Source of the DNA: Anoxybacillus ayderensis
GTDB taxonomy: Bacteria > Bacillota > Bacilli > Bacillales > Anoxybacillaceae
NCBI RefSeq assembly: GCF_000833605.1
Contig: NZ_JXTG01000011.1
Location: forward strand, 27,763 to 91,762
Direction of reading: 5' to 3'
Length of the DNA: 64,000 nt
Part shown: positions 35,563 to 44,542 of the stretch, piece after piece
How positions within the stretch are numbered: position 1 is the first letter of the stretch
How the letters are laid out: each line of letters opens with the position of its first letter
Notes under the pieces: generated by a model
Told to the model about the DNA's origin: nothing
Database searches by the model: none
The model's input: the letters and a program-made list of their open reading frames with translations, nothing else
Program-made: the position numbers and the translations under genes

Positions 35563-36012
35563 TTATAAACGTTTCGCTCCAACAAAACGTTGTTTCCAAT
35601 AAGATTGATGAATAGAGTCTATTTTGACTCCCTTTGATGATGTGGAATGAACCATACGCCCGTGGCCAATATAAATTGCAACGTGAGAGATCCCTTTATG
35701 TTTCGATGTTTTAAAAAACAGCAAATCCCCCGGTGCTAATTGGTTGAGGGAAACAGGCTTTCCGACCCCATACATTGCTTCTGAAGAACGAGGGAGCGAA
35801 ACACCTAATTTTTTATATGTATAACTAACAAAGCCAGAGCAATCAAATCCTTTTGGAGTCGTTCCTCCTGCACGATACGGTGTACCAATTACTTTCTGTG
35901 CTTCAGCAATAAGCGTATTCGCTGAAAACGCAGCTTCTGTTTTGAAAGGGTTTGCAAAAAAAGTGAAACATAAAATCATGAAGAGAGCGGCAGTGGCTAG
36001 AGACTTTTTCAT
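35563..36012 (-). CDS. Secreted NlpC/P60 cell-wall hydrolase
   Basis: A 149-residue exported peptidase of the NlpC/P60 family, which cleaves D-gamma-glutamyl-DAP bonds in wall peptides. A signal peptide (cleavage near KTEAA) is followed directly by the catalytic domain, with no wall-binding repeats. Catalytic Cys is in KGFDCSGFVSY and His in GISHVAIYIG; MVHS supplies the third position. ATG 36012 has GGAGG eight bases upstream. The 225-base gap beyond it shows only AT-rich promoter-like sequence. Confidence 0.9.
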   Translation of the reverse strand: MKKSLATAALFMILCFTFFANPFKTEAAFSANTLIAEAQKVIGTPYRAGGTTPKGFDCSGFVSYTYKKLGVSLPRSSEAMYGVGKPVSLNQLAPGDLLFFKTSKHKGISHVAIYIGHGRMVHSTSSKGVKIDSIHQSYWKQRFVGAKRL

Positions 36013-36237
36013 TGCTTGAACCTCCAAAAGACTTGTTCCATCGACGAATACATTATAGCAAAAAAGATGTCGAAAAATTGTTACATAGCCATTAAATTAT
36101 GTTACAAATACATTACAACGGTCGGTTTTTGTAAAAATAAAGAGAGAATTTAACATATATGTCGGAATAGAAAAGTTGAATGTAGACGGGCTTCGCGATA
36201 AGATAGGGGAGAAATATATTGAAAAAGGGGAGCTTAG

Positions 36238-36927
36238 ATGCTTGATTGGATCATCTCATCAGAAGCGATTGTCGCTTTGTTAAAAATTATTGCGATTGAC
36301 ATTATTTTATCTGGAGACAATGCGATTGTCATTGCCATGGCTACGCGTCGATTGCCGGAAAAGCAACGCAATCGGGCCATTTTATTCGGGACTGCTGGAG
36401 CCGTCATTTTGCGCATATTGTTTGCTGCAATCATCGTCTTTTTATTACAAATTCCATTTGTTCATTTTGCGGGAGGATTATTGCTCCTTTGGATTGCGTA
36501 TAAAGTGCTTGTGAACGAGGAAGAAGAAGCGAATGTACAAGCGGCCGACCGTTTATGGAAAGCGATTTGGACGATTATTGTGGCTGATGCTGTCATGAGC
36601 TTAGATAATGTTGTGGCGATTGCCGGAGCATCAGGGGGGCATATCGGCATGATCGCTTTTGGTGTCGCGATCAGCATTCCGATTATGATTTTTGGGTCGA
36701 AGGCGATTGTGTTGGCGATGGAGAAATATAAATGGATTCCTTATGTTGGATCAGGTATTTTAGCGTGGACAGCGGGGGAGATGTTATTAAAGGATGAACA
36801 AATAAAAAAATGGATGGCTTTTTCTCAAGATTCGCAATCGCTCGTATTTCTTATTGTTGTTATAGGGTTTATTTTACTGGCGGGATATGTAAAAAATAAA
36901 AAAATGGATAAACAAAAAATTGCATAA
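36238..36927 (+). CDS. TerC-family membrane protein (YjbE-like)
   Basis: A 229-residue integral membrane protein of the TerC family, several members of which export manganese or metallate secreted enzymes in Bacillus. Two half-repeats carry the acidic motifs IILSGDNAIVIAMA (about 18-31) and MSLDNVVAIAGA (about 118-129), the proposed metal site. Seven hydrophobic segments. ATG 36238 follows AAAGGGGAGC. I looked for a manganese riboswitch upstream and did not find one. It is monocistronic. Confidence 0.88.
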   Translation: MLDWIISSEAIVALLKIIAIDIILSGDNAIVIAMATRRLPEKQRNRAILFGTAGAVILRILFAAIIVFLLQIPFVHFAGGLLLLWIAYKVLVNEEEEANVQAADRLWKAIWTIIVADAVMSLDNVVAIAGASGGHIGMIAFGVAISIPIMIFGSKAIVLAMEKYKWIPYVGSGILAWTAGEMLLKDEQIKKWMAFSQDSQSLVFLIVVIGFILLAGYVKNKKMDKQKIA

Positions 36928-37021
36928 AAATTTTATGAACATATGTATAAAACAAAAAAGAACGGTCATAATGAATAATGCTAAGTGTATTCCCCCGATC
37001 CCCCTGTGAATATACTTGAAA

Positions 37022-37055
37022 GGGCTATCTCGATCGCGAGATAGCCCGATTTTTT
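37022..37055. terminator. Perfect palindromic terminator
   Basis: GGGCTATCTCG and CGAGATAGCCC pair perfectly around ATCG, then GATTTTTTT. It ends the TerC gene and abuts the stop codon of the convergent CoA-disulfide reductase gene. Confidence 0.92.
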
Positions 37056-39490
37056 TAAATAAATAAGTTTAAGCCTGCTTCTTCTGCATCACCTAAATAT
37101 GTTGCGACGCCGCCCACTTCGATTCCATCAATTAATTCCTCTTTTTTAATGCCCATGATGTCCATCGACATCGAGCAAGCGACAAGTTTAACACCCGCAG
37201 CCATAGCATTTTTCATTAATGTTTCAATGTCATCTACATGTTTCTTTTCCATGACGTATTGAATCATTTTTGGTCCCATGCCTGCCATGTTCATTTTTGA
37301 TAACGGGAGATCATGAACACCTTTTGGCATCATCATGCCGAACATTTTCTCAAGCATATCTTTTTGTACCGGCGGAGCGTCTTTTTTCCGTAAAATATTT
37401 AGTCCCCAGAATGTAAAGAACATCGTTACTTTTTTGCCCATTGCTGCGGCACCCGATGCGATAATAAACGATGCGATCGCTTTATCTAAATCCCCGCTAA
37501 ACACAACGAGCGTTGCCCCGTCTTTTTTCGTTTCTTTTATAGATGGAGCGGGTGCTGTCGTTCCTTTTTGGATATAGGCGGTAAACATTTTATTTTCGAA
37601 CGTAGTCTTTAGTAACGTGTTGCCCGTTTTTTTACACCATGATTGAATGTCACGAGCAAATCCAGGGTCCGTTGCTTTGACCTCTAATACATCGCCATCT
37701 TTTAGCTGTTCCATCGTTTGATATACTTTCATAATTGGTCCAGGGCATTGGAGTCCGCATGCATCTAATGTTGTTGCTTGAACATTCATGACATCAACAC
37801 GCTCCACTTGTTTTTCTTCTTTCTCTGCTTGATGTGCTTCATATTCGTTGTAAACAGCGGCGTATGTTTTATATCCACCATCTAAGTTTTTCACGCGGAA
37901 CCCATGTTGAGTTAATATGCGTGCTGCTAAATAACCGCGTAATCCCACTTGGCAATAAACGTAGATCGTTTCATCTTTTGATAGCTCGTGAAGTCGTTTG
38001 CGTAATTGTCCGAGCGGAATGTTGATTGAGCCCGGAATAAATCCCATGTCGCGTTCCATTTCTTCACGAACGTCAACGAGACATGCCCCGTTTTTCACTA
38101 ATTGATTGACTTCATGCCATTGAATTGTTTCGACCATGTTTTCAATGATATTTGATGCAACATACCCTGCCATATTGACTGGGTCTTTAGCCGATGAATA
38201 TGGCGGTGCGTAAGCTAATTCTAAGTCTGGTAAGTCGAATACTGTCATTCCACCTTTGATTGCCGTTGCAATGACATCAATTCGCTTATCAACCCCATCG
38301 TAACCGACCGCTTGGGCACCGAATATGCGACCAGTTTTGCGATCGAACAATAATTTTAGGGCGATTGGAAACGCACCTGGATAATAGCTCGCATGTGAAT
38401 TTGGATGAATGTGTAACACTTCATATGTGATGCCGAGACGTTGTAGCGTTTTTTCGTTGTTTCCTGTTGCCGCAACGGTCATATCAAATACTTTTGCAAT
38501 CGCTGTGCCAAGCGTTCCGTTGTAACGTACGTTCCGGCCATAAATATGGTCGGCAACGATTCGACCTTGACGATTTGCTGGCCATGCGAGTGGAATGTGA
38601 GTCGGTTTGCCGTTAATATAGTCAATCACCTCAATCGCATCACCAATCGCATAGATGGATGGATCAGATGTTTGTAAATATTCATTGACTTGAATGCCAC
38701 CTCGTTCGCCAATAGCTAGTCCTGCTTGTTTAGCTAGTTCATTTTCTGGCTTTACGCCAATAGCTAAGACGATCATGTCCGTTTCGATCGTTGTTCCACT
38801 TTGCAAGCGAACGATTTTTCCTTTTTGCTCAAATGATGCAACGCCATCTTCTAAAATGAGACGTACGCCTTTATCTCTTATATGTTGATGAAGAATTGCC
38901 GCCATTTCGTAGTCGACAGGCGCCATAATTTGTTTCGCCATTTCAACGAGCGTCACGTCTATGCCGCGCTCCCATAAATTTTCCACCATTTCTACACCGA
39001 TAAAGCCGCCACCGATGACGACAGCTTTTTTCGGCTTCTTTTCATCTACATATGATTTGATTCGATCTGTATCCGGAATGTTGCGCAATGTGAATAAGTC
39101 GTTTGCTTCTTCTATGCCTGGAATGTTTGGTTTGATCGGGCTTGCTCCAGGTGATAAAACGAGATAGTCGTAACTTTCTTCGTACGTTTCACCTGTTGGT
39201 AAATGTTTCACGGTTACCGTTTTACGTTCGCGGTTGATCGCAATGACTTCACTTTGAATGCGGATGTCGAGATGAAATTTTTCCGCCATGCCTTCAACCG
39301 TTTGAACGAGCAAAGCATCACGCTCTGTAATAGCACCGCCGATATAATATGGAAGACCACAGTTTGCAAATGAAATATATTCCCCACGTTCAAACATCAC
39401 GATTTCCGCTTGTTCATCTAAACGGCGTAGACGGGCCGCTGTTGTTGCGCCACCAGCTACACCACCAACAATGACAATTTTTTTGCTCAT
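37055..39490 (-). CDS. CoA-disulfide reductase-rhodanese-TusA-DsrE fusion
   Basis: An 811-residue four-domain enzyme of thiol and persulfide metabolism. Residues 1-445 are an FAD/NAD(P)H CoA-disulfide reductase, with the active Cys44 in FANCGLPYY and Rossmann motifs GGVAGGATTA and VIGGGFIGVE. A rhodanese domain follows (about 455-555) with VYCQVGLRG. Then comes a TusA/SirA domain (about 570-645) with LDACGLQCPGPIMK, and a DsrE/DsrF-like domain to the end (ACSMSMDIMGI). The chain suggests sulfur relay from persulfide through rhodanese and TusA. ATG 39490 has AAGGAGG nine bases upstream. An upstream TTG at 39499 is inside that site. Confidence 0.92.
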   Translation of the reverse strand: MSKKIVIVGGVAGGATTAARLRRLDEQAEIVMFERGEYISFANCGLPYYIGGAITERDALLVQTVEGMAEKFHLDIRIQSEVIAINRERKTVTVKHLPTGETYEESYDYLVLSPGASPIKPNIPGIEEANDLFTLRNIPDTDRIKSYVDEKKPKKAVVIGGGFIGVEMVENLWERGIDVTLVEMAKQIMAPVDYEMAAILHQHIRDKGVRLILEDGVASFEQKGKIVRLQSGTTIETDMIVLAIGVKPENELAKQAGLAIGERGGIQVNEYLQTSDPSIYAIGDAIEVIDYINGKPTHIPLAWPANRQGRIVADHIYGRNVRYNGTLGTAIAKVFDMTVAATGNNEKTLQRLGITYEVLHIHPNSHASYYPGAFPIALKLLFDRKTGRIFGAQAVGYDGVDKRIDVIATAIKGGMTVFDLPDLELAYAPPYSSAKDPVNMAGYVASNIIENMVETIQWHEVNQLVKNGACLVDVREEMERDMGFIPGSINIPLGQLRKRLHELSKDETIYVYCQVGLRGYLAARILTQHGFRVKNLDGGYKTYAAVYNEYEAHQAEKEEKQVERVDVMNVQATTLDACGLQCPGPIMKVYQTMEQLKDGDVLEVKATDPGFARDIQSWCKKTGNTLLKTTFENKMFTAYIQKGTTAPAPSIKETKKDGATLVVFSGDLDKAIASFIIASGAAAMGKKVTMFFTFWGLNILRKKDAPPVQKDMLEKMFGMMMPKGVHDLPLSKMNMAGMGPKMIQYVMEKKHVDDIETLMKNAMAAGVKLVACSMSMDIMGIKKEELIDGIEVGGVATYLGDAEEAGLNLFI

Positions 39491-39510
39491 ATTGATCAAC
39501 CTCCTTACAA

Positions 39511-39538
39511 TGTGAATTGTATCACAATGAAAATTATA
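39511..39538 (-). promoter_or_regulatory. Promoter with CRP/FNR-type palindrome
   Basis: TGTGA-N6-TCACA (39511-39526) is a perfect CRP/FNR-class palindrome. On the minus strand a TATAAT lies directly upstream (39538-39533), so the palindrome would span the transcription start, a position suited to repression. A half-site ATACCCC of the CsoR/CstR kind lies a little further upstream. Both are visual matches only. Confidence 0.5.
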
Positions 39539-39668
39539 GATAAAGGGGTATTAGTATTTGTTTGTGACGAATATGTGAATATTTTCATGAAAGAACATCG
39601 TTGTATTGATTATAGAGATGTTTGTATAATTTTGTTGAAGAAAAAACTTGCACAAGGGTGGGGAAAGT

Positions 39669-40385
39669 ATGCATCCAAGTGTAACGTTTTTAAACTTCGA
39701 CAACACGTATACGTGGCAACGAAATCTTCTTCGTTTTCCTCATGAATGGATCGATATGTATGACATCGAAGGAACAAACTTATATTGTGATGACCATGCG
39801 ATGCAGGAAATTGAAAAAAGACTTGCACGTCGCCATACGAGAGGGATGACGTTGATCGGAAGCGGTAACTATCATTATGTTTCATACGTATTGCTTAAGC
39901 AATTTCATGAGCCGTTTACACTCGTATTGTTTGATCATCATACCGACATGAATGAACAAACGTTGTTTCCACTTCTTTCGTGTGGCTCATGGGTATCATA
40001 TGCTCAAAAACATGTTCCGACATTAAAACACGTTGTCATTATCGGTTCAGCAACTTCATACGTATCTTCACATGTCACGACTTTTCCAAAAAATGATGTG
40101 ACGTATGCGCCAATGACGATTGTGCGCGCCATTCCGACAAAACATGTATACATTAGCATAGATAAAGATGTGCTTCGCCCACAAGATGCACAAACAAACT
40201 GGGACCAAGGGACGATGTCGTTACAAATGCTTTTGATTTACATTGACTATCTTTTTCGGTACAAGCATGTGCTCGGTGTTGATGTATGCGGTGAAGACCG
40301 AACATTTTGTGTGAAAAATGAACAAGCAAACGAAGCGATTATACGTGCATGTTTCAAACATATGCCGATATCCTCTGCGTCGTAA
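39669..40385 (+). CDS. Arginase/agmatinase-family (ureohydrolase) protein
   Basis: A 238-residue predicted binuclear-manganese ureohydrolase. Metal-ligand motifs are LFDHHTDMN (DxHxD type) near residue 92 and SIDKDVLRPQ near residue 155; GSGNYHYVSY may supply the first His. It is shorter than typical arginase (about 300 residues), so the substrate is uncertain; formimidoylglutamase-like or agmatinase-like activity is possible. The start is ATG 39669 behind GGTGGGGAAAG. The region before it (39527-39668) contains no other gene. Confidence 0.75.
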   Translation: MHPSVTFLNFDNTYTWQRNLLRFPHEWIDMYDIEGTNLYCDDHAMQEIEKRLARRHTRGMTLIGSGNYHYVSYVLLKQFHEPFTLVLFDHHTDMNEQTLFPLLSCGSWVSYAQKHVPTLKHVVIIGSATSYVSSHVTTFPKNDVTYAPMTIVRAIPTKHVYISIDKDVLRPQDAQTNWDQGTMSLQMLLIYIDYLFRYKHVLGVDVCGEDRTFCVKNEQANEAIIRACFKHMPISSAS

Positions 40386-40434
40386 CATTTTATGAACACA
40401 ATAAAAAAAGATAGATGTTTTCCGCCTTGCGTAC

Positions 40435-40461
40435 TATAATGAATATTGAAAAAGGTTATCA
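40435..40461 (+). promoter_or_regulatory. feo promoter with candidate Fur box
   Basis: A TATAAT (40435-40440) is followed by TGAAAAAGGTTATCA (40447-40461), a 7-1-7 Fur box with about three mismatches. The site lies at or just after the start of transcription, typical for iron-dependent repression of feoAB. Confidence 0.6.
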
Positions 40462-40482
40462 TTATTAATTGGGGGATTACGT

Positions 40483-40713
40483 ATGGTTGCGATGACGCAA
40501 TTACGGGTTGGGGAACGCGCAAAAATTGTTGATTTATCGCGAGTAAGCGATTTAGTAAAAAGAAGATTGCTAGATATGGGGGTCACAGAAGGGGCGGAAA
40601 TTTGTTTGAAATGTACGATGCCGCTTGGTGGACCATTTATGATTGAAAATTGCGGACAATGCGTCGGCATTCGTCGTAATGAAGCGATGAACATTCAGGT
40701 GAAGCCGCTATGA
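40483..40713 (+). CDS. feoA: Ferrous iron transport protein FeoA
   Basis: A 76-residue SH3-like accessory protein for FeoB. The sequence LRVGERAKIVDLS, DLVKRRLLDMGVTEG and PFMIENCGQCVGIRR follow the FeoA family; the typical small beta-barrel length fits. The stop overlaps the feoB start as ATGA. Start ATG 40483 follows GGGGGATT. Confidence 0.9.
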   Translation: MVAMTQLRVGERAKIVDLSRVSDLVKRRLLDMGVTEGAEICLKCTMPLGGPFMIENCGQCVGIRRNEAMNIQVKPL

Positions 40714-42713
40714 TGCATATTGCGCTTGTGGGTAACCCAAATACAGGGAAAACATCGTTGTTTAATCAGTTAACCGGGACGTACGAATATGTTGGAAACT
40801 GGAGCGGTGTGACCGTTGAAAAAAAGGTAGGTGTTTTGCGCAACAAGCAAGCCAAAGTAATCGATTTGCCTGGTGTATATTCGCTCCATCCACTTTCTCG
40901 TGATGAGCGAGTGGTGACGCAATTTTTATTGACAGAGTCGTTCGATGAAATGTTAAATATCGTCGATGCCTCACAACTAGAACGAAATTTATTGTTAACT
41001 GTTCAACTTTTGGAATTCGGTAAACCGCTAGCGATTGCTTTAAATATGGTTGATGTAGCAGAAAGAAGAGGGATCTTCATCGATCAAACAAAATTAGCTA
41101 CAATGTTGCGCGTACCTGTTGTTCCTGTCGTTGCTCGAACGGGGAAAGGATGCGATCAAGTAGAGCATATGTTGCTTGAAAAAGCAACAGAGCAAACAGA
41201 GCCTCTTACTCTTTTTTATGGTGGGGCGATGGAACGAGCAATCGAACGCTTTCGTGCCGCATGGGGAACGGAGGAGAAATTTCCTGTCCGTTGGTTAGCG
41301 ATTCAGTTTTATGAAGGGAATAGCTACGTTCGTGATTACGTAGCAGAAAAGTTGCCAGAAGCTACATGGCGCTCATTATATGAACAAGCAGAAAAAGAAG
41401 TGCAACAGGCAGAACAAATGTCGCTTGCTCAGCTCATTTATGAACGGCGTCGTTCGTTTGTAAAAGAAATCATTGAACAATCTGTACAGCGCAAAGAAAT
41501 CGAACGGGTGACGTTGACGGAACGTATTGATGCTGTTGTCACAAATAAATATGTCGGCATTCCCATTTTTTTATTGGCGATGTATGTTTTATTTCAGCTG
41601 ACGTTCGACTGGATTGGAGCACCGCTTTCCGACTTGCTTGATGCATTTTTTGCAGGTCCGCTAACAGATTCAATGACAGCAGTGTTAAAAGCAATCGGTG
41701 CTTCTGAATTTATTCGCGCCCTTATCGTCGATGGCATTATCGCAGGGGTAGGTGGCGTGCTTGTATTCGTGCCACAAATTTTCATTTTGTTTTTCTTTAT
41801 TTCGTTTTTAGAAGATTCGGGGTATATGGCGCGTGTAGCCCTTGTCATGGATCGATTAATGGAAGCGGTCGGATTAAACGGAAAAGCATTTATTCCGCTT
41901 ATTATCGGATTTGGTTGTAATGTTCCTGGCGTCATGGCAGCAAGGACGATTGAACAACCGCGTGAACGGCTTGTGACGATGTTGTTAACACCGCTTATGT
42001 CTTGTTCGGCACGTTTGCCGGTATATGCTTTATTTGTCGGGGCGTTTTTCGCGACACATCAAGCGCTTGTCGTTCTTTCGTTATACGTTCTTGGCGTCTC
42101 ACTTGCTCTTATACTTGCTAAGCTATTTTCATTAACAATCTTAAAAGAAGAATCATCCGTATTCGTCGTTGAATTGCCGCCATATCGTATGCCACAATGG
42201 CAAGCATTATGGCGCAGTACGTGGGATAAAGGAAAAGGATTTGTGAAAAAAGCAGGGACGTTTATTTTCGGGGGTTCTGTTGCTATTTGGTTATTATCTT
42301 ATGTCGGTCCACATGGTGTCAATGTAAATATGGACGACAGCTTTTTAGCGATGATTGGCAGCGTGCTTGCGCCGTTGCTTGCTCCGCTTGGATTTGGTAC
42401 GTGGCAAGCGGGTGCTGCGTTATTAACCGGATTTTTAGCAAAAGAAGTCGTTGTGTCGACGATGAACATTATTTATCACGTGCCGGATGTCGAATCGCTT
42501 CAAGGACTCATGGCATCGCACTTTACTGCTCTATCCGCATTTAGTTTTATGGTATTTGTTTTATTATATGTTCCATGTTTAGCAACTGTTGCGACGATTT
42601 ATAAAGAAACACGTTCGCGAAAATGGACGATGTTTTCGATTGGCTATGCGCTAGTTTTAGCATATATCGTTTCGTTTGTCATTTACCAAGCCGGAAGCTT
42701 ATTCGGCTTCTAA
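40710..42713 (+). CDS. feoB: Ferrous iron transporter FeoB
   Basis: Main Fe(II) permease, 667 residues. The N-terminal G domain has G1 GNPNTGKTS, G2/G3 TVEKKVGV...DLPGVYSL, G4 NMVD and a helical spacer to about 265. The membrane part (about 280-665) contains the Gate motifs with the conserved Cys in GFGCNVPGVMA and SCSARLPVY. It is coupled to feoA and followed 14 bases later by a small Cys-rich partner gene. Expected under Fur control from the upstream box. Confidence 0.95.
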   Translation: MMHIALVGNPNTGKTSLFNQLTGTYEYVGNWSGVTVEKKVGVLRNKQAKVIDLPGVYSLHPLSRDERVVTQFLLTESFDEMLNIVDASQLERNLLLTVQLLEFGKPLAIALNMVDVAERRGIFIDQTKLATMLRVPVVPVVARTGKGCDQVEHMLLEKATEQTEPLTLFYGGAMERAIERFRAAWGTEEKFPVRWLAIQFYEGNSYVRDYVAEKLPEATWRSLYEQAEKEVQQAEQMSLAQLIYERRRSFVKEIIEQSVQRKEIERVTLTERIDAVVTNKYVGIPIFLLAMYVLFQLTFDWIGAPLSDLLDAFFAGPLTDSMTAVLKAIGASEFIRALIVDGIIAGVGGVLVFVPQIFILFFFISFLEDSGYMARVALVMDRLMEAVGLNGKAFIPLIIGFGCNVPGVMAARTIEQPRERLVTMLLTPLMSCSARLPVYALFVGAFFATHQALVVLSLYVLGVSLALILAKLFSLTILKEESSVFVVELPPYRMPQWQALWRSTWDKGKGFVKKAGTFIFGGSVAIWLLSYVGPHGVNVNMDDSFLAMIGSVLAPLLAPLGFGTWQAGAALLTGFLAKEVVVSTMNIIYHVPDVESLQGLMASHFTALSAFSFMVFVLLYVPCLATVATIYKETRSRKWTMFSIGYALVLAYIVSFVIYQAGSLFGF

Positions 42714-42727
42714 AGGAAGGGATATAC

Positions 42728-42874
42728 ATGATCGCAAATGTTGTCATCGGATCTGTCATTTTCGGATATGCAGGGTGGACGATTTTCCGCTTTATTCAAA
42801 AAAGTAAACGAGGCACATGCGCTGCCTGCTCAGTCAAGGGTGCATGCGGCACAAGTTGTCATGAAAAAAGCTGA
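42728..42874 (+). CDS. FeoB-associated Cys-rich membrane protein
   Basis: A 48-residue protein in the position of FeoC. One TM segment (IANVVIGSVIFGYAGWTIF) is followed by a short tail with four cysteines (GTCAACSVKGACGTSCHE) suited to bind iron or a cluster. It starts at ATG 42728 behind AAAGGAAGGG. This family is common after feoB in Firmicutes; the exact role is unknown. Confidence 0.85.
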   Translation: MIANVVIGSVIFGYAGWTIFRFIQKSKRGTCAACSVKGACGTSCHEKS

Positions 42875-42893
42875 CTTCGGTCAGCTTTTTTTA
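42865..42893 (+). terminator. UUCG-loop terminator after the feo operon
   Basis: AAAAAGCTGAC, TTCG and GTCAGCTTTTTTT form a strong tetraloop hairpin that includes the last gene's stop codon. Confidence 0.92.
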
Positions 42894-43169
42894 ATATATA
42901 ATGCGAAAGGTCGTTTCGTGGGGGACGGTAGGAATGGCGTATTGTTCTACTCGTTCTACACGCGCAAATGGTGGCCCTTTTTTTATTTCATCTACAAACG
43001 CCTCCACTCGTTCTACTTCTCCTTGAACTTCCATTTCGATCATATGATCAGCTTCACAATTTTTTACCCAACCGGTCAAACCTCGTCTTCTTGCTTCATA
43101 TTGGGCAAAGTAGCGAAACCCTACACCTTGTACCCGACCGTGCGCAACAACGGAATAACGAACGATCAT
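42891..43169 (-). CDS. acyP: Acylphosphatase
   Basis: A 92-residue enzyme that hydrolyses acyl phosphates. The signature GRVQGVGFRYF contains the phosphate-binding loop and catalytic Arg; GWVKNCEADHMIEMEVQG holds the catalytic Asn. ATG 43169 has AAGGAGAT upstream, whereas the longer frame to 43214 has none. It is convergent with the feo operon and is monocistronic. Confidence 0.92.
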   Translation of the reverse strand: MIVRYSVVAHGRVQGVGFRYFAQYEARRRGLTGWVKNCEADHMIEMEVQGEVERVEAFVDEIKKGPPFARVERVEQYAIPTVPHETTFRIIY

Positions 43170-43274
43170 TTGTTTATCTCCTTCGCAAAAAAATTTTCTA
43201 TAAAAATCATACAACAGCCTACCTTGTATTGCATACGTTGAATACGTAAAAAAGATTTATGAGGAGGAACTGTT

Positions 43275-44015
43275 GTGAATGAAATGGATCGCTACATTCA
43301 AAAAGCTGTGATGTATGATTTGTTAGCGCGTTATTATCAATATAAAGATCGTGATCAATATGAAAAGTATATGCGAAAACATATGGAGTATGTGGAAAAA
43401 ATCGTGAAGTCACGCGAGGAAGAGAGGGTTGATGACGCTGGACGCATTCGCGTATTTCATGCCTCGCCAAATGCTCCTGCGGTTGATGTATATGTGAATG
43501 GGCAAAAAATATTACGCAATATGAAATATAAACAACTAAGCCAATATATGAAAGTGCCAAAAGGAGAGCATCGCATCGACGTGTATCCAGCAGGACATAC
43601 GACGTCTCCAGTTCTTAGTCAAACCATTCAAGTCTTGCCGAAAATGACGTATACGCTTGCGGTCATTGGTGACGTACATCGCTTGCAACTTCTTTCTATT
43701 CTCGACGAACCATATGCGCCGTACGGAAAAGCGAAAGTGCGTTTTGCTCATTTTTCACCAGATGCGCCAGCAGTAGATATTGCGCTACGTGGTGGGGATG
43801 TATTGTTCCAAAATGCTTCGTTTGGAAAGGTGACGAATTATATTGAAGCGCCAGTTAACGAAAAATTGCATGTCGATGTGAGGGTAGCAGGGACAAATCA
43901 AGTCGTTTTATCGATTCCCAATGTGCGCTTCCAACCGAATAAGTCTTATACGGTCGTTGCCGTCGGTTACGTATCCCGCACTCCTTCATTAGAGGTGCTC
44001 GTATTAGAGTCATAA
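43275..44015 (+). CDS. DUF4397 protein with two repeats
   Basis: A 246-residue protein with two DUF4397 beta-sandwich units, IRVFHASPNAPAVDVYVNG (about 57-75) and VRFAHFSPDAPAVDIALRG (about 154-172). The first 50 residues are charged helix with many Tyr and no signal peptide, so export by the Sec route is not evident. I use GTG 43275, eight bases after GAGGAGG. A surface or spore-coat role is possible but unsupported. Confidence 0.8.
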   Translation: MNEMDRYIQKAVMYDLLARYYQYKDRDQYEKYMRKHMEYVEKIVKSREEERVDDAGRIRVFHASPNAPAVDVYVNGQKILRNMKYKQLSQYMKVPKGEHRIDVYPAGHTTSPVLSQTIQVLPKMTYTLAVIGDVHRLQLLSILDEPYAPYGKAKVRFAHFSPDAPAVDIALRGGDVLFQNASFGKVTNYIEAPVNEKLHVDVRVAGTNQVVLSIPNVRFQPNKSYTVVAVGYVSRTPSLEVLVLES

Positions 44016-44019
44016 ACAA

Positions 44020-44056
44020 AAAGAGCTTTGATCGAAATGATCAAGGCTCTTTTCGC
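44020..44056. terminator. Bidirectional terminator
   Basis: AAGAGC and TTGATC arms pair with GATCAA and GCTCTT around GAAAT; flanked by A and T runs. It lies between the convergent DUF4397 and sirC genes. Confidence 0.85.
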
Positions 44057-44538
44057 TGTTTGCGTTGTTTATATAATTCTTCGACATGTTGAGCGATCGA
44101 TTCATCAAATTGTTGTTCAAGTTGTTTTTTGATTTGTTTCGCAAATGCAGGGCTTGCTCCTCCTGTTGTGATGGCAATTTGTAATTTCCCTCTTGAAAAA
44201 AAGGCAGGTACATGAACGTTGCCGATAAGATGATTGCTTGCCACATTGACAAGCTGTTTTGGTGATGCATAGGTAGCGATTTGTTCATTAACGTTCGGAT
44301 CGTTCGTTGCCGCAATAATGAAAAAAGCATCGGCATAGTCGCTCGGTTCAATCGAACGTGCATGCCATGTAATTCGTTTTTGTTCGGCTAAATGAACAAT
44401 GGCATCGATCGCTTTTGGGCTAATGACGGTAATGCAAGCCCCTTCATCAAGAAGAGGGAGGAGGCGGCGATACGCAATTTGTCCGCCACCGGCAATGACA
44501 ACTTTTTTTCCTTTCATTCGGATGAAAAGAGGAAACAT
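44041..44538 (-). CDS. sirC: Precorrin-2 dehydrogenase (SirC/YlnF)
   Basis: NAD-dependent oxidation of precorrin-2 to sirohydrochlorin, the second step of siroheme synthesis. A Rossmann motif (VVIAGGGQIAYRRLLPLL) is near the N-terminus, followed by the family's FIIAATNDPNVN and TGGASPAFAKQIK. ATG 44538 with GGAGGT seven bases upstream gives 165 residues. Last gene of the cys operon, its Shine-Dalgarno lies in the end of sirB. Confidence 0.9.
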   Translation of the reverse strand: MFPLFIRMKGKKVVIAGGGQIAYRRLLPLLDEGACITVISPKAIDAIVHLAEQKRITWHARSIEPSDYADAFFIIAATNDPNVNEQIATYASPKQLVNVASNHLIGNVHVPAFFSRGKLQIAITTGGASPAFAKQIKKQLEQQFDESIAQHVEELYKQRKQRKEP

Positions 44539-44542
44539 ACGC

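Noticed and set aside
36028..36237. Manganese (yybP-ykoY) riboswitch before the TerC gene
   Set aside because: The conserved riboswitch core was not found in the 225 bases upstream.
42738..43241. Long plus-strand frame over the feo terminator and acylphosphatase
   Set aside because: It crosses a strong terminator and is antisense to acyP.
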